Shown here one piece after another: positions 54,701 through 64,000 of a stretch of 64,000 nucleotides of DNA. Position 1 is the first letter of the stretch. Every line of letters begins with the position of its first letter. The position numbers were made by a program, and so were the translations under genes. Where the stretch lies: NCBI GenBank assembly GCA_964019055.1, contig OZ025213.1, forward strand, positions 12,620,202 through 12,684,201, written 5' to 3'. Under the pieces are notes generated by a model. That model did no database searches and had not been told where the DNA came from. It saw only the letters and a list, made by a program, of their open reading frames with translations. This DNA is from Anthopleura xanthogrammica. Taxonomy: Eukaryota; Cnidaria; Anthozoa; Actiniaria; Actiniidae.

Positions 54701-55331
54701 GGATCACAGAAAAACCTCTTCACCTTCCTGTACCCTTTATTCCCATAAAGGAAGGGAGAATAGCAGATAAGAGTTAAACTCCATTGCCTCCAATTGCTTT
54801 AAGTCGTGGTATTTGGGTCAGTTTCTATACATTTACTGTATTTTGACCCAATTAAATGCCTCGACTTGAAACAATTGTTATGAGGTATAACTGATATCTG
54901 TATTGATGGATTACAAGCATTTCCTAGAGAGTCAAATGATGAAGACATGGCGGCCATGTTGGTGGTATTAACAATGGGTACTAATGAGAAATCTTTTGTC
55001 AAAAACCACCTCCATGGCAGCGGTGATGCAGTCAAAGAATTGTTGTATGGCAATGTCTATTATATATACTATAGTTTAAATAAAATCCCTCTAGAAGGCT
55101 TACTTTTTCAAATCGAAGACAGAAACCTTGTTTCCAACAGGACTGACAACACAATCTCCAGTGGTCGTGAACTCCACATTCCCTTGTTTGTACACCGTCC
55201 CAAGCAGATTTGAGAACTAAAAAAGCACAAAATATAAAAAAAACACACATCAATTCGTCCTGTAAATAACAATAAATATAAAGAATTAAGAATCACCATT
55301 GATTTAGTCGTACTTTGAACGAAAACTTCAT
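45710..55331 (-). CDS. PWP2: Periodic tryptophan protein 2 homologue (UTP-B subunit of the SSU processome)
   Basis: A nucleolar WD40 protein needed for 18S pre-rRNA processing. Nineteen exons give 869 residues: 55331-55314, 55216-55104, 54019-53925, 53808-53709, 53271-53128, 52792-52657, 52079-51922, 51468-51328, 50925-50718, 50575-50427, 50021-49874, 49468-49318, 48965-48785, 48565-48472, 48353-48300, 47784-47616, 47066-46848, 46509-46284 and 45815-45710. The N-terminus reads [15 protein letters not shown], diagnostic of the family. WD-type repeats fill roughly residues 1-680 (for example [16 protein letters not shown] and [13 protein letters not shown]). An acidic insert ([12 protein letters not shown]) follows the YIEPRKKHS segment. 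The C-terminal Utp12-like domain includes [12 protein letters not shown]. The first coding exon is only 18 bp. Almost every larger intron carries tandem repeats or MITEs. Confidence 0.96.
45885..46262. repeat. 33-bp minisatellite with a CACGTG in most units (last PWP2 intron)
   Basis: About 11 units with TACTACACGTGGCTGATATT and a GCAGATGGGYG part. Eight units hold the palindromic E-box CACGTG and three have CACATG instead. The 33-bp length keeps all frames open (for example [11 protein letters not shown]), but this is intronic and not coding. Confidence 0.95.
46553..46685. mobile_element. MITE family 3, copy in PWP2 intron
   Basis: ATGTCATTCCCTAGACTATC at one end and CAAGGGAATGATGTGGTCTG then AAATGGGAAAAAGT at the other, with TTTGTTTAACGGTTGCACAT inside. 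Same family as 34.97 and 47.28 kb. Confidence 0.8.
47283..47445. mobile_element. MITE family 3, copy in PWP2 intron
   Basis: AAAGTTTTCTCATTTCAGAC then CATGTGTCATTCTCTGGAAT at the left; CTCAAGAGAATGAAGTGTGA then TCTGAAATTAAAAACATT at the right. The middle TTTGTTTAATGGTTGCACAT matches the 46.6 kb copy. Confidence 0.82.
47825..48255. repeat. 13-bp minisatellite, locus 4 (PWP2 intron)
   Basis: TACATGATGATGA units with 10-bp variants, about 430 bp, between the EYLRSDR and ILMKRF exons. Here the unit lies antisense to the transcript, unlike in TRAP1 and PGK. Confidence 0.97.
49040..49250. repeat. 40-bp minisatellite (locus 2 of 2), PWP2 intron
   Basis: Five units with GATGGATTGGATGGG and ATCAGAATAAGAATGTACAC, the exact reverse complement of the 2 kb array. 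The flanking CATGGGCCTGAATCAT also parallels the flank of locus 1 (ATTCAGGTCCATTAATTC), so homology extends past the repeat. Confidence 0.93.
50085..50410. repeat. Imperfect GGAT/GGGT tetranucleotide array in PWP2 intron
   Basis: Runs of GGATGGATGGGTGGGTGG with GATAGGTGTATAGATGG variants. Generates a His-Pro-Ser-Ile open frame on the minus strand that is not real. Confidence 0.9.
51000..51300. repeat. Degenerate GGGAT/GGAAT purine-rich tract in PWP2 intron
   Basis: Repeats such as GGATGGGATGGGATAGGATAG with many substitutions. Purine-rich on the plus strand, the template strand of PWP2. Confidence 0.8.
51515..51908. repeat. G-rich minisatellite in PWP2 intron
   Basis: About a dozen variable units containing GGAGGCTGGGAGGTGTGGAA followed by GGGAGGGAGG. 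It starts about 45 bp from one exon boundary and ends 14 bp from the next exon, so it fills nearly the whole intron. Runs of three or more G are dense enough for several G-quadruplexes on the plus strand. Confidence 0.93.
52194..52222 (+). other. Strong G-quadruplex motif in PWP2 intron
   Basis: Four runs of about five G separated by single bases (GGGGGTGGGGGTGGGGGAGG and on). It lies on the template strand. A C homopolymer of about 17 lies 300 bp away near 52,527. Confidence 0.7.
53315..53700. repeat. 60-bp tandem repeat plus tail (composite repeat), PWP2 intron
   Basis: Four diverged units with ACCCTGAAACAACCTCTGGG and GGGCATGGCTAACTCACAG, the reverse complement of the 4.8 kb units. They are followed by a tail containing TTGGAATTTAGTGTGTTG, AACTCAACAAACTCTACCC and ATTGAACCTGTGACCCCAG. 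Confidence 0.88.
54225..54410. repeat. Single degenerate unit plus tail of the composite repeat, PWP2 intron
   Basis: CAACCTCTGGGCTGATCAAA followed by AAACTCTATCCACTAACATG and a CAGACCTGTACCCTC stretch, parallel to the 53.3-53.7 kb copy. The following 54,418-54,715 has irregular ATGAATCA/GAATCAC motifs. Confidence 0.65.
54900..55010. repeat. Dispersed repeat, copy 2 (AATGAGAAATCTTTTGT family)
   Basis: GAGAGTCAAATGATGAAGAC then ATGGCGGCCATGTTGG and TACTAATGAGAAATCTTTTG. Matches the copy at 28.35 kb. A fragment (CAGCCATGTTGTTGGTCATT) near 54,150 may be a third copy. Confidence 0.65.
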
Positions 55332-58300
55332 AATTTGAAGGAATATTGCAGCTAGTTTTGCACGTGTTTTTATGGAGAGAAAATCAAGATTTCACCAGGC
55401 GTTCCAATCGGGCCTATAAAATTCAGAGAGAGACTAAGCTCGAAAGAAAAAAGCTACAGGAAACCCAACAAGGAATTTTTTCATTTTCGACAAATGAAAA
55501 AAAATGCGTCCCTTTTAACAGGAAAAACTGGTATGACCAGTTCTTGATTGTAAGAGAAGTAGCAGAAATAAGAAAGAAAATGGATGGAATAAAGAACATA
55601 TAGGGATTTTTAAAAATGCGATATTTACATATTGAAGACGTCAAAAATGCGTCTTAAAAAGAAGGTAGACGTGGGATTTCTTAAATGTGGGAATATTTGA
55701 GAGACGAAAAAAAGATATTCAAAATGTATTTTTTAAGCTGCACAGACGGAACCGTATGCTACTCGTGGGAACACAGTGTTCCACGTAACAAGAAATGCTT
55801 CTTTTCATCGATAGCGTGAATGAACTGAATGCGAAATTTAAGACTTGTTTTTGAAGTATTTTAAAAATAAATTAAAAGAACGCATTTCTACGTGCTGTTC
55901 TTAGTAAAGGAAGCGCTGATCAATAGCTTTTTTATTCGGCTTTAACAGCAGGTCATAATACGGAACATTATTCAGAAATATCTTTTTTTTTTTCCCATCA
56001 GTTTTTGAATGGTAATTCATTTGTGAGATGTCACTCGCTTTCCTGTCATCTCTTACAGAGGTCTTATCTTCTATTGATTGAATATTGCTTATAAACAATC
56101 CTATCTGACAATTCCATCATCCAATTTACATTCATGCTAATATTCTTGTGTTTGAAAGCATTTGCGGTTCGTCTGAGGCTTACAGAGGCTTAATATGGTC
56201 AACAGAAGTTTATACGAGAGCATTTTTCGCGGCTTTTTTCGTCAGGTTTTTCACCGTGAATCTTTTCGAAACGAAGTATGGCAGGCTGCGATCGATTCAT
56301 TAGAATAACGTTTTCCTGTATAACGTAACGCATGATCACGCTTTTTTTCGCGTAAACCGGAAAATAATATGTCAGAAACAGGAAAAGACGCAAAATGAGT
56401 AGTTTTTAAAATATTCACGAGTTTATTCTTCTTGATCAATTTTTAATTGTTACAACATGACTGGTGTTGTACTAGAAGATGATATATGCGCATGGAGTTT
56501 AAATTTTTCGTGACTCTATCGCCAGAAAAATTCGATCTCGTGAGCAGCCCAAAAACATAAAACGATACAATTTTAAGAGTCATACTAACTGCTAAATGGT
56601 AACAAATTGGTCTCATCGATGAAATTAAGAGATTAAAACAGAAATGACGCAAGAATGGCCGCAGCTAGAACGGGTTATATTACTATGAAGTTGTCTGTTT
56701 GCCAGCTGACCTTTATAGAGCTACTAGCCCCGCTATCATCAACCGCTTTTGGTTTGCTGCGGTAGCTCTGCGTCAAACTGACCGGCACAAGATCGCTGCT
56801 ATTCGATGGTATAATGTTTGAGTTTAGGCTTTTAGGTGAGTTTTTTTGGCAGCAATTTTGAATAATGGAATTGAGATTTTTTTCTTCTTCGCCAATGATG
56901 AGACTCGTTGTATCCCGCAACTGGAAGGAAGTTATAACTAGACGATGAAGAACCCAAAGAACCCCATTTAGATCACTGAAAGCCAGTTTTCGGGAATTTG
57001 AACTTTTGAAGCCCACGTTTTTCTATGAAAGGAGTAAGCTTTCATCCCAGGATAATATATTAAGCGCAATTCCGGAGAAATGCCATCGCAGGAAGTCAGA
57101 AAACACGTATACTTGATGGTCAAAAAATATTGCTTCAAACCAATGTTAAAAAAGCGTTGCAAATAGACGAGAAACACTAATATGGTCGCAAGAATCACTC
57201 ATGATCAACTAATTTAGAAAATTCTGCCAATTCACTGGTATATTTATTTAGTTACGTAAGCAGTCAAGGAGACAGGGTGACAGCTGAATTTCGGCACGAA
57301 TATGAAGCAGAAAAAAAAAGGCAAAGGTTATTGGGAATCAGTCACTTCCTCCCATGTTCCTCAGTCGATCGGGTGTCAAACATTGCCGCGATAATTAACT
57401 ATTGCTGATTCAATTCCTATTCAAATAATAGTTTCCTACCCTCTGTAATTCGCAGTTAGAACTTTTGATTTGTAAGCTTTGGGGAGCTCAATGGAATACA
57501 AGATGTAGATGTTGCCAGAATACTTGAGCAGAGTTCAGTACCCAGAGCTGAAGTGCGATATGTGCCTCACACAAGGCATCAACAAATCGTATGAGCAAAA
57601 AGTCTAGAAAGCATGAGGTCACGATAGAAGGAGAGATTGGGTTACTTTAAAAGATAGATTCGAGCTCTTAAATCTATTATCAAGAAAAAGCCTTGAGATT
57701 TTCAAGTCTGTGATATTTGGTCAAAGTCCTCAACTATAAAAATTACGTGTGAGCTACAAACCTTTCATGGTAGCAATGCAGCATAGAAACAACGATACAC
57801 ATTTGCTACATTCAGCGATCCCTTTGTTATTGATACCCCTTGCTCTTTCTAAGTTCTTCAATTAGTTTTAATTTCTCTTTTACATGGAGACTATTTGCAG
57901 TTTTTTTTAAAGTGTGCGATCCGAAATCTTAAGGCGAGACAAAAATCCAATTAAGTGCAAATGAATTTTTTGGTTCCAAGAGAATATTTTCTGATAAAAA
58001 AAATGCACTCAGATCTTTTCGTTGACGAATGTGTGTACCCTTCCAGAAATTGTACGAACGATCTAATCAATGTAGCATTAAAGTAAATAAGAGCGAATCA
58101 TTAGTGTTATCGCTCAATAAAACCGCATTAAAGTATTATTATTGAAAAGAGATACAATGTAGACGTCAATTCTTGATGCCCGCTCTCACTGAAGATTAAT
58201 TCCCTGACAATCGAACCAGGCTTAAATTTGTGTAAAAGGTACTGATTGGAACTTCTCTTTCGCTTCCTACCGACATTGACCTAGCAGATATGACAACACA

Positions 58301-61300
58301 AGCATATTGGGTGGGAAAAGGGTTCGGGTGAGCGAGAGAAATAACTATGAAGCTTACATTTGCCGGCGCAGGTGATGAGCGTGTAACATCAAATGGATAG
58401 CCACTCAAGACTTGCGCAGCGCTTTCTGTATATATTTATATGCTGTAGCACAGAAAATACACAAGGTTGTTGTGCGAGAACTGACTATCAAAATGACGTA
58501 AAATGAGGTATTATCATGATTCATAATCTCCAGCACTCGAGGTCGGCCTCAGGGCTAAGAAAGCCTACGTAAGCATGCACACTAGATTCGAAAAATAATA
58601 CTAATAAAATTCAAGTGAAGTTGTCCTTCAAGCAATCGTGTTACAGTAGTATGTAAGTGGATACGGCGGCTGCTTCGAAGAATTAGAGCCTAAAAAAAAA
58701 ACGGCTTCGATTCTTCGCCGTGACTGCCCAGTGACGGCCGTATACACTTCCAGAGACGTGCTAATACTACAACTGTAATAAACAAATGTAATTTTCGACA
58801 GACTTGAACTGAAAACTCTAAGAGGACTTCTAGCAAAGATATGCACTTGTGCAGGAGGACTGGATTCTACCAAAACTCCTAATGAACAAATACACTTGTT
58901 CTTAAACAGAACAATGTCTAGAATTCTATATGGGTGTGGTGTGGAAGGAATTCCCCACATGCCGGTCTCCAGTAGAATCCTAGAATTTCAGAGGATTTCT
59001 GAGCTTTTAAGGATGCTGAAAATCCCCCATGAGTATTACCCAGAAAAGTAAGTTGAACTGTACGACGTTTTGCGTTCTTTTTCGAGTACGTCTATAGACA
59101 AATTCACAGTTTCTCAATCGTCTAGTCTTTCATCAATTTGTTCTAATTAGTCAGGTAGTACTCAGATTTTATGAATGCAGTCTTTGGGGGCACGTAAGCG
59201 AGAAACTGGAGCCGGAAACTGCAGCTTAGCAAAGCTCTAGAAGTGCGTGAACGACTGCCGAGAAGGGGAGCAGCCAGACAGGAATCGGAAAAGTTGCGCA
59301 TCCTCCAGAGGAAGCGCTCTGCATAGCTCAAGCAAGACAGACCTGTCACAGGGCGAAGTGCATAGCGTGATAGAGAACGAGTTACGTAGTTAATCTCTTC
59401 GAAACTATGACGACTAAATCGCTTGGCAGAGGCATTTGCGTGAGCGTTAGAAGTGGTGGGTGTGTGTTTTGGTGAGGAGAGAAACCAAGGGAGTAAGAAA
59501 ACTTGGTTAATGAGGAGATAAATGAATCAATCAAGAAGCAATAAAAACGCATGCTTGGGATTGAAGAGGTTGTTTTTCTTTAAATCGCTCGAAATTATGT
59601 ACTTGCAACTTAGCTTGCTTTTATTTGAAACCACATAAGCCGCACAGGACCAGCTCCGCTTTCTTCTTCACTTTGGAAACCTTGGGTCAGCTCAGACCTG
59701 AGGCTCAGAAGGAAAATCAGTTGAAGTCGTAAAATTTCATGCTGTTAAATCGCTTTTTCCCAATTAAAGATTTTTTTTTTCTTTTTATAGAAATCATCCA
59801 CACAGACCCACGTTGAAAGCAAGACCTAATTTTAGAACTTCTACGTCGTGGGCCGTGATAGAAATGAAGAATTCTGAGACAAATTTGAAGTCGCTTAGTT
59901 ACAAGGCGACGCGCTCTTACTACCGTACAAACAAAGCCATGTTACATTTTTGTTTTGTTTCCATAACCGGTGATGCCGTGTGAGAACCCAATAGAATTAT
60001 TACGTCACAGCTTTTTCAGTCATTTAGACCGGTTTATTGTATTACGTTTTTTGTTCTTTAGGACTTATTTAAATTCTAAGAATTAAGCGCATTTGAATCC
60101 TGCAGTGACTCGAGTCTTCCAAACCACCATCACGCTACAAACCACATCCCAGACCAACGACCAACAAACCACATACGAAGCTTCAATTCTACATTAGTAT
60201 GTAAAAGCTGAATTTTCCGCATAATGCAAATATGCTAGACTTTTTAAAGTCTCCATGAAAAATGGACAAATACTACACTCGCCTCTCTTCGTAAAACTCG
60301 TACAAACTCACCGCGAAAAACGGGTTACTATAACACTCTTGTAACAATGCTAATCCTATTCTTGAGTAATTTTTTAAGCATACAAGGACTGTCCTCTCTG
60401 AGATTAAGAAAAATAAATACAATTCCCAGTGGTATTATCATCGGTAAAGAATACCAAGCAACATCAGAGAAAGATTTACGACTTTTGATAGCAGGCAGTC
60501 TTTATGACAACTCAAAATCTAAACTCAATATTTCACGAAGAGGGAGAGAAAAATAAAATCGAGGGGGTTAGTAATTGTAGCTATTAATGGAGGGAATGTT
60601 TAGTAAAACAGTACTGGCTACTCCAGTAGGATCCAAGCGTGATTGTGGTACCATGAATAAAATGTTTCGTGTTCGGGGTTCCAATCATTTGGCCTGTCAC
60701 ATCAAACAATAACAACTTCTTATATATTCCAACCAATCATGAACTATTATCCTCACTGTCGGCTTCAAGACTAGGTCATGAGAAAGTCGACTTTGATATT
60801 ACCCTCAAATGTTGCTCTGAAATTCAATGAAAATACTTCTTTCCATTCTCCGTCCATGCGTTCTAAAATACGCTTTGCAAACAAATGTGGGCGTAAAAAA
60901 TGACACATTATTTCAACGAATTAAGAGGATCATTTAATAAAATAAATTTAAGGACAACATGTTTGTATTTCAGAAAGCAACTCCTCAACCAGTCTCTTAC
61001 TGTAAAATGGATTGTCAATATCGATGAAATTGAACGAAATTACAAGCCTAAAAATCGCTTTAGAATTCCACTACGCGTATAGCTGGTATCAAGAAAGGTT
61101 TAGGATTTATCGTAAGGATTGCTAAAGAATTAAGCTTATTTTTTCTAGAGCTCAACCGCTCAAGGCCCAAGAGATATGGTAAAGCTGATGAAACGCTAAG
61201 TTCTTCTAGATGACGTAGTGGCTACGTCAAAGAGTTTGTCGACCCCTCGATACATTGCTAATCGTACAAGACGGTTCGATGTGTGTATATCTGTTGTAGT

Positions 61301-61458
61301 TTTTGCCATGTCGCTGGAAAATTAAGAGGAAAACTCATGTGACGGCCAAGCGATCGGCGAAAATCTCTCTCTTCTGAGGCTCCTTCGATGTTCTAGGCCT
61401 TTGACGGAGCAATCGGAGCCCGACGACAAATCCTGAACACTCTTGGTCGTATTGCAAG
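55332..61458. other. Gene-free interval between PWP2 and the Mastermind-like gene
   Basis: Contains both divergent promoters and, on the right, the presumably long 5' UTR of the Mastermind-like gene. Open frames of 60-113 codons occur on both strands (for example 56,675-57,198 minus), but I could not match them to a family and their frames conflict. No tandem repeat or foldback stands out, in contrast to the preceding 25 kb. Confidence 0.45.
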
Positions 61459-64000
61459 ATGGAAGAGAAGAATATGACTCCTAAGCATCGAGTGGTTGTG
61501 GACAAACTCCGTGAACGATTAGTGCAATACAGAAAGCGTCAATCCGAATGCCAGAGCAAACAGGAGCGATCGCTGGCAGTGCTCGAGGACCAGGAGAGAC
61601 ATGAAGCAATGATGCTGCTGAACAAACGACCCTTAGAAGGTCGTAATACGAAGCTGTTCAACGCAAAAATGAAACAACAAGATTCAATGCCGAAGATGGA
61701 GCATCCATCAAATGGTCTGGAGTTGAAGTCTACTAATGCAATTCTTCAGGTAACGTTGTTTTGTGTTGGCTAGAATGAGGTGCCGAAACTTCCTTGTATT
61801 TGCATTAAATTATGCAAGGTTTTTTCGGCTCTGTTGATGATGGAGATTCGATTGTTTGACGGGGTTTATGTTCCAAGCACATGTGTCCATTTTCTCTGCT
61901 GAGTTTAGGGTTTTTTTCTTTTTACAGCAGCGAATAATCTCAAAGCGGAAACACGACCAGGGAATGAATAATATTCACTTGAGCTGTGACAACGAAAATG
62001 GACAAATTGGAGGCGAAAGTTTAACGAAATATTCGAGAGCCGACGACGTCCATAATTCTTCTCTGGTATCACATGAACAAATATCGTTACCTTCTTCGCA
62101 GGCTGACCAGCAGCAACAGTCTGCGAGTCAGGCAGATTCATTATCTAGCGAAAATATGCCCTCTGGATCGGTTATGGGTAGTAACGGTCATTTTGTTGGG
62201 GATACTTCGAGGAGTTCGCCGTTGTTATCTTCGTCAGGAGCTCATTCTTCGGAAACATATCAAAATGCCAACCGGGTAGCATCGCCGAACTCTTTACCTC
62301 CAACAGAGTTCAAGCAAGAATCGCATTCTATTGCAGTTTCATGTGATGGCGGTCGAACTGTAAGAACTGGATCGCGCGATAGTTTACCGAATGGTTTAGC
62401 GAGCGGCCGTGCTAGCACGGAGAATAGATCTACCGATCCTGGCGTCGGCCAGGATTTACAGACACAGCTTAATGACTTCGAACGCGTTCTAATGAGTTAT
62501 ACTAACAGCGATATGTTCAAGAACGCTGGAATGCCTTCGATGAATTCTGAAATTTCACCTCAGCATCACCAGATATCTCGACAAGCACAACAATCCCAGA
62601 TCGATGCGAGAGAAACGCTAAATGTTCAACAGCAAAATCCAAGCGTCCCAAACCAAGCTACGGGTCAGAAAAACCCATACCCTACCCCTCCCTCCCAAGG
62701 GCCCCCTGGAGCACTTCATTTGCAACACTTGGCCAGGCAGGCCCAAAGTCAGAGGGCCCAAGCTGTTTCTGGGTACATGGATGGACAGGAACAAGATGCA
62801 AGCCAGCAATTTCGATCGCAGCAAATGCAGTTCATAGATAGTATCAGATTTGCTGTTTCAGGCTCTCAACCACAAATGCCAAACCAAAATGCAAATCAAC
62901 CTGCTCAATTCTCGGCTGCTGGTCGTTTTCGTGGTTCAATGCCAACAGGTCCTGATCAGTTTGGGAATATGTATTCATCGAAGGATCAGAATCATAATGT
63001 CATCATGTCAACAGGATTTGCTAGTAATACTACTCAGTCTCTGCAATACCAGAGAATGATGCAGAGCCAAGCACAGCAACAGGCTTTATACTCAAGGTTA
63101 AATCAGCAGCAATCTATGTCTCAACGACTCTCACATCCCAGCATTCCTGAACACCAGCAAACCTCATATCAACAATACCCAGTGCAAGTTTCCATGTCAC
63201 AAACAGTCCCTCAAGGGGGCAACAACATGTCTATGCAAAATCTCCCTCCCTACACTAACAGTGGTTACCAAAATATACAGTCCTCACAGACAGCATTCCA
63301 GCGACAGATGTCAATGCCGTTACCAGGGCAGGCTTACCCTGACCAGTATACTCAGCAAATAAGTCAGTATCCGGTCGGCGACCAACAAGTACCATCCCAA
63401 CCCCAGCCTCAACAAACGGATATGTCCTCTACTGCATATCATTACAATCGACGCAATTCCTTCCCTTTGTATCATCGTACCATGAGTCAGCCTGTTGCAA
63501 CTTACGGGCCGCCAGGCACTGCATACCAGGGACAAGTCAATCAAATGAGAAATAATATACCACCAGGTCAGAATCCTGCTAATGCTATGATAGACAGCAG
63601 GGCAAACACAGCAGCAGGATATAATTATAATAATAGAACTACAGGCTTTCCATCCCAATCTGGATTGCAAGGACTTATGCAGATGCCACAAAGAAACAGG
63701 GCTTCCATGTCTCATTCCGGGGCTATGCCTCCCTCAAGACCAGACCAACAGACTATGGCCTACAGCGCGAATATAAGAGACTCCAATGCACAAAATATAT
63801 CACAAGAAATGAAATATTCCACAAGAAATGAAGTTCCCAAGGTGACAAGGGCTCAAAGTTTTTCCGACCCTTTGGCTCTTGGCGATCCAACCGCAACTGC
63901 AAATTCAGATTCAAATTATAATCCTTTTTCTCCACTAGGCTCACTCGAGAAAGCACCATCTTTTGCGTCGCTTCTCGAACAATCGTCAGGTTCTTTGAAT
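61459..64000 (+). CDS. Mastermind-like transcriptional co-activator, 5' part
   Basis: Mastermind proteins bind the Notch intracellular domain-CSL complex in the nucleus and recruit co-activators. Exon 1 (61459-61749) encodes a basic helix at about residues 9-60, VVDKLRERLVQYRKRQSEC then LLNKRPLEGRNTK, matching the N-terminal MAML domain pattern (VV..LR.R...YR...S.C...L.R). Exon 2 starts at 61928, after a tandem CAGCAG acceptor, and stays open for 691 codons to the end of the window. It is very rich in Gln, Ser, Asn, Pro and Met, like other Mastermind tails. The protein is incomplete at the 3' end; Mastermind proteins run to about 1,000 residues or more. Outside the short helix the assignment rests only on composition, so another Gln-rich co-activator is possible. 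Confidence 0.75.

Noticed and set aside
55346..55603. 85-codon plus-strand frame upstream of PWP2
   Set aside because: No recognisable domain, an overlapping minus-strand frame of similar size, and it lies in the PWP2 promoter region.
56675..57198. Two overlapping minus-strand frames (113 and 76 codons) that might be a frameshifted membrane protein
   Set aside because: The frames conflict, the hydrophobic part shows no family motif, and no splice structure joins them.

Overview
This is a stretch of metazoan nuclear DNA, most likely from a cnidarian and probably an anthozoan. It is AT-rich. Its genes are split by many short introns with GT-AG borders. It carries AMT/MEP-type ammonium transporters, which vertebrates lack, a single-exon class A GPCR, and a Mastermind-like Notch co-activator, which is a metazoan family. 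The species assignment is inference; no rRNA, mitochondrial or other diagnostic sequence is present.

Layout: an intronless neuropeptide-type GPCR (minus, 0.55-1.5 kb); two tandem, same-strand ammonium transporter paralogues (minus, 2.9-5.9 kb and 12.5-16.3 kb); a 6 kb gene-poor stretch; a Penelope-like reverse transcriptase remnant abutting a 5'-truncated non-LTR retrotransposon with poly(A) (23.0-24.2 kb); the V-ATPase c subunit (plus, 24.6-26.9 kb); mitochondrial Hsp90/TRAP1 (minus, 29.0-38.7 kb); phosphoglycerate kinase (plus, 39.0-45.3 kb), head to head with TRAP1; the rRNA-processing WD40 protein PWP2 (minus, 45.7-55.3 kb), tail to tail with PGK; a 6 kb gene-free gap; and the 5' part of a Mastermind-like gene (plus, 61.5 kb to the window end). 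The exon chains of the two AMTs, the V-ATPase gene, TRAP1, PGK and PWP2 were assembled by hand. Each gives an uninterrupted frame of normal family length: 564, 574, 158, 746, 418 and 869 residues.

The genes are mostly housekeeping and do not form a functional cluster. The two AMTs are the only duplicated pair. The TRAP1/PGK pair may share a bidirectional promoter of under 370 bp.

What stands out is the non-coding DNA. Introns are packed with tandem repeats: a 13-bp minisatellite at four intronic loci, pentanucleotide arrays in the same intron of both AMT paralogues, and 33-, 40-, 60-, 63- and 93-bp minisatellites. Several families of small palindromic elements (MITE/foldback type) are also present. 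Two tandem repeat families, of 40 and 60 bp, occur at well-separated loci in opposite orientation with homologous flanks. They therefore appear to move as units rather than arise locally. The longest open frames in the window are artefacts of these repeats. I found no CRISPR array, operon or prokaryotic system.
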